Source: Pteria penguin (lineage: Eukaryota; Mollusca; Bivalvia; Pterioida; Pteriidae). From it: a stretch of 64,000 bases of DNA. This document shows, in pieces, positions 10,941-21,890 of the stretch (positions are counted from its first letter, which is position 1; every line of letters begins with the position of its first letter). Location of the stretch: contig CM068582.1 in the NCBI GenBank assembly GCA_035048485.1, positions 20,691,655-20,755,654 on the forward strand, read 5' to 3'. Under the pieces are notes generated by a model. It was not told where the DNA came from, did not search any database, and saw only the letters and a list, made by a program, of their open reading frames with translations. Both the position numbers and the translations under genes were made by a program.

Positions 10941-12337
10941 GGCGTCGAGCATTAATACAGTCTTCTTGTGATCGTAAAAATTTTACCTCTGCACTGCCAA
11001 TATCAATTCATGTAACAAAGTAGTACCCTCTCAAAAGTAGTAAAAGTTCTCGCAAAACCGGCTATGTTATTCTTGTTATTAACATTTCATTGCACAGAAA
11101 TAGGTTTAAGCATAAGGGCTGCTTAACTTAGATTATCAATATATTGCCATAAAACACTTGTTATTATTCTGTCGCTTATGGTGTATGTGTTAAAATATTC
11201 ATTCTCCGTTATTGCCCAAACCGATTATGAATTGCAATCGCACTTCATAGGAATTTTTCCAAATATGGGGAAGATCACGTGGCATATTGCCTTATTTGGA
11301 GAAATCGTAGTAGAACGCTTGTAACACACCCGATCAAGGCCAAACATATAAGCGCCAATATGGAAACCGATCACGCGATCTTCGAAATATATATAATAAT
11401 ATATATAATATAATAAAAATAATAATAATATATTTAGACATAAATTTCAGTTTAAAAAAGAACAAATAAAATATTTCATAGAATCCTAAATATAGACTTT
11501 CAATGCGTGTCACAAAGATCTTAAAATACCGGTATCTAGACAGGTGACCACTAATTCAAAACGAGGCTGACCTAGGTTCAAGTGACGCATTATCGGTTAT
11601 TTTTATCTCGCTGGATTTTGTTTTGTTTCATTCATTTAACATAGAATCAACAAATATCGACAAAATTAATTACATCTTCTAGGCAAAACATCACGAGCCT
11701 GTCGTAAATTACATCAGGTACTGTATACCTATGCTGTGTATGCTACAGCAGACAAATTTTAAAAAATATTTACACGTAGCGTGTACAGCTTGTTATCTAC
11801 ATATGCTGTGTGTGCTATAAATATCACTAGCTGGAGAGGGAATAGCCTCTACAGAAAGGCGGTGGTCACTTGTCTTTTCGCGCAGCGATAGCAAGCAAGA
11901 GCAGGTAACTCCAGTCTATCTTAAATAAAGATATGACTGTATTTATCACATGGTCTTCCCCATATTTGGAAAAGTTCCCACGACGGCATAGAAAATGGCA
12001 GCCGAGAAAGTTTTCAAGTCGCCTACAAAATTTAATGCGGATTTAAAGGATGATAGCATGGATTAAGACAGACTTTTAGATTGAATGCATGAAAAATAGA
12101 TTAAGTAGAACTCATATGTGAAGTTTTTATTCCAAATCAACGGATAAAGTGCGATTGAGATTCACAATCGGCTTGTGTCATTACGGCGAATGGCATGGCG
12201 TTGTAGCCCGTACACTAGCTTCAATTTTCGCCACACCAAACGTTATATATCATCGGAATTCAACAAATGTGATGAAGACGACTGGTCAATTTCTGCTACT
12301 TTTGTCAGCTTTAAATAAAATTTAGCTCGACGCCTTT
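10941..12337. mobile_element. non-autonomous TIR element, copy A (second copy at 53765-55140)
   Basis: The ends carry AAGGCGTCGAGC (near 10940) and its inverse GCTCGACGCCTTT (near 12326). Inside is a second inverted pair, ccaaatatggggaagatcac near 11259 against tcttccccatatttgg near 11953, and a diverged outer pair near 11225 and 12155. The whole interior from 10965 on matches 53765-55140 in the same orientation at roughly 85-90 percent by eye. It contains a short conserved frame starting ATGGCAGCCGAGAAAGTTTT at 11996. No transposase is present. Confidence 0.7.
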
Positions 12338-12823
12338 GTGGCACTTCAAGCCTTTCATTTTTTGTCTGGTACCAATTTTCGTCATTAATGTTTTGTTTAT
12401 GTCCAGACTGACAAATTTAAATACTGATGTTTATAAGCACCAAAAATTGAAAGCTGAATACCATACAGGTAACTACATGTATTTATCTTTTATTTTAAAA
12501 TATTTTCTGACGAATTCAAAGAAATAAGACTATAAGCCCCAACTCTACCCTCATTTTTAAAGTCATTTGCGAGTTTGCTTTCAGCTTAAAGTCCAAAATC
12601 ATATACAGTCTATGTCGGTTTCATTCTGATCATAAACATGACCGTTTTTATGAGGAGTCTGGTTGCTACATAAATTTCTCTCTTTCTCTCTCTCTCGATC
12701 TCGATCGATCGATCAAGAGAGTTTATGAAGCACATCCCTTTGACTCGTGAAGATGATGTAAATAATCAATAGCAAATATTGTGGCAAATTTCATTTTCAT
12801 GAGATTATCATTTGCATAATTTT
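12338..12823. other. non-coding stretch with CT and GATC simple sequence
   Basis: No gene supported. A ctctctttctctctctctct tract followed by cgatctcgatcgatcgatc lies at about 12678-12715. Confidence 0.6.
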
Positions 12824-15800
12824 TTAAGGAAACTGACCGTGCGTGGAGACAGAGCCTTGCAGAGTAGTGTTATCACGGTTTAGATGGACAGTGCTTTGCT
12901 CAGTAGTGTTATCATGATGTAGACGGATAGGGCATTGATCAGTAGTGTTATCGTGATGTAGACGGACAGGGCCTTGCTCAGTAGTATTATCATGATGTAG
13001 ACGGACAGGGCCTTGCTCAGTAGTGTTATCATGATGTAGACGGATAGGGCATTGATCAGTAGTGTTATCGTGATGTAGACGGACAGGGCCTTGTTCAGTA
13101 GTGCCATCATGATGTAGACGGACAGGGCCTTGTTCAGTAGTGCTATCATGATGTAGACGGATAGGGCCTTTCTCAGTAGTGTTATTATGATGTAGACGGA
13201 CAGGACCTTGCTCAGTACTGTTATGATTATGTAGACGGACAGGGCATTGCTCAGTAGTATTATCATAATGTAGACGGACAGGGCCTTGCTCAGTAGTATT
13301 ATCATGATGTAGACGTACAGGGCCTTGCTCAGTAGTATTATCATGACGTAGACGGGCAGGGCCTTGCTCAGTAGTGTTATCATAACGTAGACGGACAGGG
13401 CCTTGCTCAGCAGTGCTATCATGATGTGGAGGGACAGGGCCTTGCTCAGTAGTTTTATCATGATGCAGACGGACAGGACCAGACTCAGTGGTGCTATCAT
13501 GATGTAGACGGGCAGGACCTTGCTCAGTAGTGTTATAATGATGTAGATGGACAGGGCCAGGCTCAGTAGTGTTATGATGATATAAACGGACAGGGCCTTG
13601 CTCAGTAGTGTTATCATGATGTAGACGGACAGGGCGTTGTTCAGTAGTGCTATCATGATGTAGACGTACAGGGCCTTTCTCAGTTGTGTTATTATGATGT
13701 AGACGGACAGGACCTTGCTCAGTACTGTTATGATTATGTAGACGGACAGGGCATTGCTCAGTAGTATTATCATGATGTAGACGGACAGGGCCTTGCTCAG
13801 TAGTGTTATCATGATGTAGACGTACAGGGCCTTGCTCAGTAGTATTATCATGACGTAGACGGGCAGGGCCTTGCTCAGTAGTGTTATCATGATGTAGACG
13901 GACAGGGCCTTGCTCAGTAGTGCTATCATGATGTAGACGGACAAGGCCTTGCTCAGTAGTGCTATCATGATGTAGACGGACAAGGCCTTGCTCAGTAGTG
14001 CTATCATGATGTAGACGGACAAGGCCTTGCTCAGTAGTGCTATCATGATGTAGACGGGCAGGGCTTTGCTCAGCAGTGCTATCATGATGTGGAGGGACAG
14101 GACCTTGCTCAGTAGTTTTATCATGATGCAGACGGACAGGACCAGGCTCAGTAGTGCTATCATGATGTAGACGGGCAGGACCTTGCTCAGTAGTGTTATA
14201 ATGATGTAGATGGACAGGGCCAGGCTCAGTAGTGTTATGATGATATAAACGGACAGGGCCTTGCTCAGTAGTGTTATCATGATGTAGACGGACAGGGCCT
14301 TGCTCATTAGTGTTATCATGATGTAGACGGACAGGGCCTTTCTCAGTAGTGTTGTCATGATATAGACGGGCAGGGCCTTGCTCAGTGGTGCTATCATGAT
14401 ATAGACGGGCAGGACCTTGCTCAGTAGTGTTATAATGATGTAGATGGACAGGGCCAGGCTCAGTAGTGTTATGATGATATAAACGGACAGGGCCTTGCTC
14501 AGTAGTGTTATCATGATGTAGACGGACAGGGCGTTGTTCAGTAGTGCTATCATGATGTAGACGTACAGGGCCTTTCTCAGTTGTGTTATTATGATGTAGA
14601 CGGACAGGACCTTGCTCAGTACTGTTATGATTATGTAGACGGACAGGGCATTGCTCAGTAGTATTATCATAATGTAGACGGACAGGGCCTTGCTCAGTAG
14701 TGTTATCATGATGTAGACGTACAGGGCCTTGCTCAGTAGTATTATCATGACGTAGACGGGCAGGGCCTTGCTCAGTAGTGTTATCATGACGTAGACGGAC
14801 AGGGCCTTGCTCAGTAGTGTTATCATGATGTAGACGGACAGGGCCTTGCTCAGTAGTGCTATCATGATGTAGACGGACAAGGCCTTGCTCAGTAGTGCTA
14901 TCATGATGTAGACGGACAAGGCCTTGCTCAGTAGTGCTATCATGATGTAGACGGACAAGGCCTTGCTCAGTAGTGCTATCATGATGTAGACGGGCAGGGC
15001 TTTGCTCAGCAGTGCTATCATGATGTGGAGGGACAGGACCTTGCTCAGTAGTTTTATCATGATGCAGACGGACAGGACCAGGCTCAGTAGTGCTATCATG
15101 ATGTAGACGGGCAGGACCTTGCTCAGTAGTGTTATAATGATGTAGATGGACAGGGCCAGGCTCAGTAGTGTTATGATGATATAAACGGACAGGGCCTTGC
15201 TCAGTAGTATTATCATGACGTAGACGGGCAGGGCCTTGCTCAGTAGTGTTATCATGACGTAGACGGACAGGGCCTTGCTCAGTAGTGTTATCATGATGTA
15301 GACGGACAGGGCCTTGCTCAGTAGTGCTATCATGATGTAGACGGACAAGGCCTTGCTCAGTAGTGCTATCATGATGTAGACGGACAAGGCCTTGCTCAGT
15401 AGTGCTATCATGATGTAGACGGACAAGGCCTTGCTCAGTAGTGCTATCATGATGTAGACGGGCAGGGCTTTGCTCAGCAGTGCTATCATGATGTGGAGGG
15501 ACAGGACCTTGCTCAGTAGTTTTATCATGATGCAGACGGACAGGACCAGGCTCAGTAGTGCTATCATGATGTAGACGGGCAGGACCTTGCTCAGTAGTGT
15601 TATAATGATGTAGATGGACAGGGCGAGGCTCAGTAGTGTTATGATGATATAAACGGACAGGGCCTTGCTCAGTAGTGTTATCATGATGTAGACGGACAGG
15701 GCCTTGCTCATTAGTGTTATCATGATGTAGACGGACAGGGCCTTGCTCATTAGTGTTATTATGATGTAGACGGACAGGGCCTTTCTCAGTAGTGTTGTCA

Positions 15801-16450
15801 TGATATAGACGGGCAGGGCCTTGCTCAGTAGTGTTATCATGATGTAGACGGACAGGGCCTTGCTCATTAGTGTTATCATGATGCAAACGGACAGAACCTT
15901 GCTCGGTAGTGCTATCATGATATAGACGGACAGGGCCAGGCTCAGTAGTGTTATTATGATGTAGACGGACAGGGTCTTTCTCAGTAGTGTTGTCATGATA
16001 TAGACGGGCAGGGCCTTGCTCAGTAGTGTTATCATGATGTAGGCATACAGGGCCTTGCTCAGTAGTGTTATCATGATGTAGACGTACAGGGCCTTGCTCG
16101 GTAGTGCTATCATGATATAGATGGACAGGGCCAGGCTCAGCAGTGCTATCATGATGTAGACGGACAGGGCCTTGCTCATTAGTGTTATCATGATATAGAC
16201 GGGCAGGGCCGTGCTCAGTAGTGTTATCATGATGTAGACGGATAGGACCTTGATCAGTAGTGTTATCATGGTGAAGATGGACAGGGCCTTGCTCAGTATT
16301 GTTATCAGGATGCAGACGGACAGGACCTTGCTCAGTAGTGTTGTCATGATATAGACGGACAGGGCCTTGCTCAGTATTGTTATCATGATGTAGTCGGACA
16401 AGGCCTTGCGCAGTATATAAATCAAAACACTCAACCAACATGGAAACCAA
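12824..16450 (-). CDS. 1208-codon open frame made of 13-residue repeats (doubtful gene)
   Basis: The frame starts MVSMLVECFDLYTAQG at 16450, then consists of about 92 copies of a 13-residue unit of the type TTEQGPVRLHHDN, and ends STHGQFP. It is hydrophilic, rich in His, Asp, Thr and Gln, with no signal peptide. A second frame (16464-12880, 1194 codons) is open over the same DNA and gives hydrophobic units of the type LSKALSVYIMITL. Because 39 is a multiple of three, one stop-free unit copied many times gives a long open frame by itself, so openness is weak evidence of coding. I found no splice sites, TATA box or homology that would argue for expression. It is probably a by-product of the minisatellite. 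Confidence 0.2.
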   Translation of the reverse strand: MVSMLVECFDLYTAQGLVRLHHDNNTEQGPVRLYHDNTTEQGPVRLHPDNNTEQGPVHLHHDNTTDQGPIRLHHDNTTEHGPARLYHDNTNEQGPVRLHHDSTAEPGPVHLYHDSTTEQGPVRLHHDNTTEQGPVCLHHDNTTEQGPARLYHDNTTEKDPVRLHHNNTTEPGPVRLYHDSTTEQGSVRLHHDNTNEQGPVRLHHDNTTEQGPARLYHDNTTEKGPVRLHHNNTNEQGPVRLHHDNTNEQGPVRLHHDNTTEQGPVRLYHHNTTEPRPVHLHHYNTTEQGPARLHHDSTTEPGPVRLHHDKTTEQGPVPPHHDSTAEQSPARLHHDSTTEQGLVRLHHDSTTEQGLVRLHHDSTTEQGLVRLHHDSTTEQGPVRLHHDNTTEQGPVRLRHDNTTEQGPARLRHDNTTEQGPVRLYHHNTTEPGPVHLHHYNTTEQGPARLHHDSTTEPGPVRLHHDKTTEQGPVPPHHDSTAEQSPARLHHDSTTEQGLVRLHHDSTTEQGLVRLHHDSTTEQGLVRLHHDSTTEQGPVRLHHDNTTEQGPVRLRHDNTTEQGPARLRHDNTTEQGPVRLHHDNTTEQGPVRLHYDNTTEQCPVRLHNHNSTEQGPVRLHHNNTTEKGPVRLHHDSTTEQRPVRLHHDNTTEQGPVRLYHHNTTEPGPVHLHHYNTTEQGPARLYHDSTTEQGPARLYHDNTTEKGPVRLHHDNTNEQGPVRLHHDNTTEQGPVRLYHHNTTEPGPVHLHHYNTTEQGPARLHHDSTTEPGPVRLHHDKTTEQGPVPPHHDSTAEQSPARLHHDSTTEQGLVRLHHDSTTEQGLVRLHHDSTTEQGLVRLHHDSTTEQGPVRLHHDNTTEQGPARLRHDNTTEQGPVRLHHDNTTEQGPVRLHHDNTTEQCPVRLHNHNSTEQGPVRLHHNNTTEKGPVRLHHDSTTEQRPVRLHHDNTTEQGPVRLYHHNTTEPGPVHLHHYNTTEQGPARLHHDSTTESGPVRLHHDKTTEQGPVPPHHDSTAEQGPVRLRYDNTTEQGPARLRHDNTTEQGPVRLHHDNTTEQGPVRLHYDNTTEQCPVRLHNHNSTEQGPVRLHHNNTTEKGPIRLHHDSTTEQGPVRLHHDGTTEQGPVRLHHDNTTDQCPIRLHHDNTTEQGPVRLHHDNTTEQGPVRLHHDNTTDQCPIRLHHDNTTEQSTVHLNRDNTTLQGSVSTHGQFP
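12830..16415. repeat. 39-bp minisatellite, about 92 units, with higher-order structure
   Basis: The unit on the plus strand is gtagacggacagggccttgc plus tcagtagtgttatcatgat (39 bases). Variant units mark a higher-order pattern: the gtggaggga variant starts at 13426, 14089, 15025 and 15493, with spacings of 663, 936 and 468 bases (17, 24 and 12 units exactly). Perfect 39-bp register over 3.6 kb points to recent unequal exchange or gene conversion. Two of the three minus-strand frames lack stops throughout; all plus-strand frames are closed. Confidence 0.97.
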
Positions 16451-16464
16451 CCAACAAACAGCAT

Positions 16465-17276
16465 ATCTTGATATTTACAACTTAACTGATATTCATATCA
16501 TCCATTAAGATCATTTCTAGAAGAAATTAACACATTGTATAAAGAAAAAAACAAGAATTGTCCAATCGCTGAGAGGAAAATTCAATACCTATATAGGGGT
16601 ATTTCAGTAATAATATCCATCTACAGCAGGTACACGTAAGTAACTACAACTTATGTTTTATGTTTTTTAACTTTTCATTTTGTGAAGATTGAAACCTCAG
16701 ATGAAGTAACTGCGTTGGTTCTTCCACGTGCTTCTAGAACTTTTTGATATATAAGTTGATACTGTAGATTCCTAAACAAAAACAAGGAATTTAAAACCGC
16801 GTAATTTCGCGAGCAGACATTCTCGCAGATTGTAAATCCTCTTTCTTTTCATTTCCGACAGTTTTGTACTCTAAGGAATGATAATATATAAATATAACAG
16901 AATTAAGTCAACTAAACTTGTGTAGTAATTCGATATAATTAAAAATTATTCCATCCTTTATACAAAAAAGTAATATTCATTAATTCTAAAATTATTTTAT
17001 TATAAATTGAAAAAAATAATTTGAATTTCGTCATTCATTTGATAACTTAAAGTCTTGCTTGATCATGCAGAGGTAAATATCAAACAAACAGTAATGTCTT
17101 GAAACAAAGTAATGAAATCTGTAGTGAAGGTTTACATTGACCATTGCATCGTAACCAATGACGGTCCAGCGCTAAAGATATGCTGTTACCTAAATAACTT
17201 TTGAATAATTGCAGTTAATCAATAAGTTTGTAAAGTAATCATGAAATATGTAAATGACAGAGACGTGTAGATTGGG
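16465..17276. other. AT-rich spacer between the two minisatellites
   Basis: No gene, RNA gene or clear element seen. Confidence 0.5.
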
Positions 17277-17289
17277 TTGCTGAATTGTC

Positions 17290-18610
17290 ATGTAACTACC
17301 ATTATGTATATGGTGATGACTAGTGTTACGTATATGGTGATGACTGATGTGAGGTATATGGTGATGACTAGTGTTATGTATATGGTGATGACTAGTGTTA
17401 TGTATATGGTGATGACTGGTGTTAGGTATATGCTGATGACTAGTGTTATGTATATGGTGATGACTAGTGTTAGGTATATGCTGACGACTAGGGTTATGTA
17501 TATGGTGATGACTAGTTTTAGGTATATGGAGATGACTGGTGTTATGTATATGGTGATGACTAGTATTAGGTATATGGTGATGACTGGTGTTAGGTATATG
17601 CTGATGACTAGTGTTATGTATATGGTGATGACTAGTGTTAGGTATATGGTGATGACTAGTGTTAGGTATATGCTGATGACTAGTGTTATGTATATGGTGA
17701 TGACTAGTGTTAGGTATATGGTGATGACTAGTGTTAGGTATATGCTGATGACTAGTGTTATGTATATGGTGATGACTAGTGTTGGGTATATGGAGATGAC
17801 TGGTGTTATGTATATGGAGATGACTGGTGTTATGTATATGGTGATGACTAGTGTTAGGTATATGGTGATGACTGGTGTTAGGTATATGCTGATGACTAGT
17901 GTTATGTATATGGTGATGACTAGTGTTAGGTATATGGTGATGACTAGTGTTAGGTATATGCTGATGACTAGTGTTATGTATATGGTGATGACTGATGTTA
18001 GGTATATGGTGATGACTAGTGTTAGGTATATGGTGATGACTGGTGTTACGTTTATGGTGATGACTGGTGTTAGGTATATGGTGATGACTGGTGTTACGTT
18101 TATGGTGATGACTGGTGTTAGGTATATGGTGATGACTAGTGTTATGTATATGGTGATGACTAGTGTTAGGTATATGGTGATGACTGGTGTTAGGTATATG
18201 GTGATGACTGGTGTTATGTATATGGTGATGACTAGTGTTAGGTATATGGTGATGACTGGTGTTAGGTATATGCTGATGACTAGTGTTATGTATATGGTGA
18301 TGACTAGTGTTATGTATATGGTGATGACTGATGTTATGTATATGGTGATGACTAGTATTAGGTATATGCTGATGACTTGTGTTATGTATATGGAGATGAC
18401 TAGTGTTGCGTATATGGTGATGACTAGTGTTAGGTATATGGTGATGACTAGTGTTACGTTTATGGTGATGACTGGTGTTAGGTAAATGGTGACAGATAGT
18501 GTTGCGTATAGGGTGATGACTGGTGTTACGTATATGGCGATAAGTGGTGTTACGTATTATCGTGATAACTAGTGTGAAGTATATAGTGATGAGTGGTGTT
18601 ACGTATTTTA
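17290..18610. repeat. 24-bp minisatellite, about 50 units
   Basis: The unit is gtgatgactagtgttaggta plus tatg (24 bases). Variants (ctg for gtg, atg for agg) are arranged in a partly regular three-unit pattern of 72 bases between about 17600 and 17780. Units decay after 18480. Because 24 is a multiple of three, a plus-strand frame of 402 codons (17277-18485, units MTSVRYMV) stays open; I regard it as a by-product and not a gene. Confidence 0.95.
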
Positions 18611-19870
18611 CTTCATTACTACATTATAACGACGTAATGTAAACTTACATTAAGCTTACATATTTACATTATTTCGTTATATCGGTGATGGAGTTTACGT
18701 TAGAGAAGAACATATTTAAATTTTTCGCTTGGTAAAGGCCAGGAGGTCGGAAATTTGTGAAAAAGAGTGTTTATCATTTTTTATGTTTATATTTACTTTC
18801 TTTTGGAGGACTTTCATATCTGTATACTGTACAATACTCACGTGAATTAATTTACGCAATCATTTCACTTTAGATGTCAACGAAACATAAAGTCGCATAC
18901 TTAAAAGTAAAACAAAATAGGGGGAACGAAGTCTTTATTTTGTTGTGAGCGAAAGTACACCATAATAAAAACCTGGAAAATCAAAATACGTGAAAAGAAA
19001 GTTTTAGGAATTGAATTAAGCGAACATAAAATCCTGGCGAAATCAACAGTGAAAATAAGGTCCTAGCGAATCAAAATCCGTGAAATAAAGTTCTTGGGAA
19101 TCATACACGAAAGTAAAGTCTGCGAATCACAAATGTTAAACACTATGTTTATACCTCCCTCTAGCTACATGTAAGACTATTTGATCACATGCGGCTCTTG
19201 AGTATATATTGGCATTGTAGTTAGATAAAAAGTGAGAAAATCTTGACTTGATGGAGCAACGTAATTTTTTCATCTCTAACTCGATTTCCAACATGTCTCG
19301 ACCATACTATTTCATTTTGCAATTTTCTTTAAAAATGTGTAAATAATTGTAATATGTCGGTAGGTCACCCATCTAGTCACTGTCCGCTCTCAAAGTGGCT
19401 TAACTTTGCAGGAAAAGCTGGGCGAGGTAAACCACATTGCCAGAAAAGCTAGCTCACTGACGAGGGTCTCTCCGTCACACTACTCTATCTTCAGGGAAGC
19501 TTAGACCCGAAGCTTAGGCCTGTGGGCTCATCTGGACAATCATGTGACCTCTCCTATAGCAGATATCCAGTCTTCTATTGCAGGAACACCCTGCCCACAG
19601 ACCCACAGCCTGCCCATCCATATAAGATGACTAGGAGACCGGTTACTCAGATGGCCGAGTGATTACGCTGCCACCAAATGTAATGTGTCAGTGGGTTACC
19701 CATCCAGTTACTGCCTACACTCGCTTATATGTCTCCGTTACATGATGACCTGGAGGAGTATTCTTCCGAATCATGCACTTTCATGTCGCATATTATTGCA
19801 ATATATTTTCGTTGTATTTCTCAAAATATTCTATTAGAAATATCATATTATGGAAACCAAAACCGGTGTT
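18611..19870. other. non-coding stretch with diverged tandem and internal duplicates
   Basis: Between about 18930 and 19130 a unit of the type gcgaatcaaaatccgtgaaa is repeated about four times with strong divergence. Near 19352 and 19690 two related boxes (ggtcacccatctagtcactg and ggttacccatccagttactg) flank a 300-base segment. No gene is supported. Confidence 0.45.
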
Positions 19871-20062
19871 ATATAGTAGTTTTCCCCCTAGCCATTCCCC
19901 CCCCCCGGAAAAATGGCTATATAGTAGTTCCCCCCCCCCCGGAAAAATTGCTATAAAGTAGTTTTTCCCCGGGGGAAATTTGGCTATATAGCCATTCCCC
20001 CCTTCTTATAGCCATTTTCCCCCCGGGAAAAACTACTATATAGTGGATTTTTCCCCCAGTGT
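19868..20062. repeat. C-rich/G-rich array with direct and inverted 35-bp modules
   Basis: Modules of the type ctatatagtagtt plus a run of 4-11 C, then ggaaaaatgg, occur about five times, and the last two are inverted (ccccgggggaaatttggc; ccccccgggaaaaactac). The result is a chain of potential hairpins 150 bases before the start of the gene at 20214. Homopolymer C runs of up to 11 may be unreliable in an assembly. Confidence 0.8.
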
Positions 20063-20213
20063 GAAATTCCGGATTTTCACATCTACAGAATGCTAGGAAA
20101 TATTTATAAAGGTTGTCTTATTTGTAATTGATATGATAAGCTTAAAGTAATATTATTATTTTCAATTTCTAGGATAACAGGATGCTTAATATTTTGAGCC
20201 AGATCATAATCGC

Positions 20214-21890
20214 ATGGAGGTATGTACAACGTGTGTTGTTTTGCTAATGTTCACTGTTCAGACATCATTTGAAATGGTTCCCACTATGAACCATGCATGC
20301 GAGATACTGTTCTCAAAAATTCATTTCCACAACTTTATCCGGAATCCGTATCATGTTCTAATGGCAACAATCATTACAAGCAGAGCCCACCAACTCCACA
20401 AAGGGAAAGCCTTTCTATGTACCCAGAATCTATTTATAATGCTGGCTATTTCTGTTGGTGCACTAGATATTTTCAGTTTGATTTTTTCTGAAGCATATCA
20501 TAGATCTACCGAAGCTGTAGAATTATTAGTGATGAAGAATGTGTCTTTCGGTCTGAGCTTGTTGTTTTTCACGATGCATCTATTGGCCATTTCTGCCGCA
20601 TGGATAAGAGTACTTCGTTATATAAAACGATCGAGTGTAAAACTCCAACCTCTTGCTCCTTTATCAGACCAATCCGTTTCAAAGAATATGCGACCCACCA
20701 TGCTGACTACACAATCTCCCCGTTCTTTGCACAGAGAAGCCCGTTCTATGATTGGCAGCAACGTAGACGATTCCGATTTATCAGACTATTTTTCTGGTAA
20801 TCAAAATCTATCCGATATGGAAGATGATGTATTTCAGAGCGATAGTCGTGAGGCAGGAGCTAAAGTATGTAAAATTTGCCACAGGGAAATGTCGCACAAT
20901 AGAACTTTACACAAACAAGATCTGCGCAGAATTCACAGAGATTTACTAAGACCAAAACGTACTTCAATTTCGCCGCCCTCAAATGATAGACAATCGAAAT
21001 ATGCGTGTAATTCGCAACCGCAGACTGGCGGTTTTGCAACACAAGCTATCTGCATCAATGATAAACAGGAAAATGCTAATCAGAATTCTGTGTTACAATC
21101 CACTGATTTTGATTCAGTCATTGATCTTTGTAGACAAAAAATAGAAAACGATTCAAATACAAACTGTAGCAGTGACAAGTTACACGATATAAGAGGTAGA
21201 CGATATTCTCAGGTGCAGAGTGATAGCAGCTCAAGGAAGGCTCGTCCAGTATTCAGACGTTGTTTCTCTGATGCTGTGTTGAATTGCAGTGGATACTTAG
21301 AAAAGAGAAATGATCTTCTTCGTGCAGCAGAGACATGTCAATGTGCTTCTAACAAGCCCAGAACACAAAAAGATTTATTACGAGGAAAGTGTAACATGAA
21401 ATTCAGAATATGCTTACGAATGGGAATTTTCCTTTGTTTGAGTCTACTGACATTGCCAGCTTTGTTGGATGATTATTACAATTTTTTTCTACCTCAGTGT
21501 ACTCATCAATTCTTATCGACTCTGTCTACTTTATCTCTCACGATTTTGACTTTGCTGTATATATTTTTAAACCGTGGCATCGCAAAACTTTTAAGGAGAC
21601 GTAGAGGCGAAAATATCATAGGAGTAATAAACACTGAACCACGGCAGCGGGCTGGGAATTTGGAGAGAATTCGGTTGAGACGGAGTTTAATAGCACATAC
21701 TTACCCAACAACTGGTGCCAATCTAAGGAGCAACTGTAGTGAAAATACCGGCAAAGATGATGACCGAACAAAGAAAAGTCATAGTAACGACTTCTGCATT
21801 GATGTACAAAGTAATGCTGTTGAAATTGAACATCCCAGTAAACGGTGGATGGTAACTGTGGACATCGGAGGACAAGTTGTCAGCACTTAA
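20214..21890 (+). CDS. multi-pass membrane protein with long hydrophilic loop (unrecognised)
   Basis: An intact 558-codon frame in one coding exon. Hydrophobic segments lie at about residues 6-24 (VVLLMFTVQTSF), 72-93 (LFIMLAISVGALDIFSLIF), 108-133 (VSFGLSLLFFTMHLLAISAA), 402-423 (LRMGIFLCLSLLTLPALL) and 433-453 (TLSTLSLTILTLLYIFL). Segments three and four are separated by about 240 polar residues rich in Ser, Asn and Arg, including CKICHREM. A basic patch (LLRRRRGE) follows the last span. The layout of a large loop before two final spans resembles the C-terminal half of a 7TM receptor with a long third intracellular loop, but no family motif is convincing and only five spans are visible. A strong acceptor (ttttcaatttctag, ending at 20171) lies 42 bases before the ATG, with in-frame stops between, so I infer a 5' UTR intron. 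An out-of-frame ATG at 20180 opens a short upstream frame. Confidence 0.7.
   Translation: MEVCTTCVVLLMFTVQTSFEMVPTMNHACEILFSKIHFHNFIRNPYHVLMATIITSRAHQLHKGKAFLCTQNLFIMLAISVGALDIFSLIFSEAYHRSTEAVELLVMKNVSFGLSLLFFTMHLLAISAAWIRVLRYIKRSSVKLQPLAPLSDQSVSKNMRPTMLTTQSPRSLHREARSMIGSNVDDSDLSDYFSGNQNLSDMEDDVFQSDSREAGAKVCKICHREMSHNRTLHKQDLRRIHRDLLRPKRTSISPPSNDRQSKYACNSQPQTGGFATQAICINDKQENANQNSVLQSTDFDSVIDLCRQKIENDSNTNCSSDKLHDIRGRRYSQVQSDSSSRKARPVFRRCFSDAVLNCSGYLEKRNDLLRAAETCQCASNKPRTQKDLLRGKCNMKFRICLRMGIFLCLSLLTLPALLDDYYNFFLPQCTHQFLSTLSTLSLTILTLLYIFLNRGIAKLLRRRRGENIIGVINTEPRQRAGNLERIRLRRSLIAHTYPTTGANLRSNCSENTGKDDDRTKKSHSNDFCIDVQSNAVEIEHPSKRWMVTVDIGGQVVST

Noticed and set aside
17277..18485. 402-codon plus-strand frame of MTSVRYMV repeats
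   Set aside because: It follows directly from a 24-bp tandem unit without stops; no start context, splice sites or domain supports a gene.
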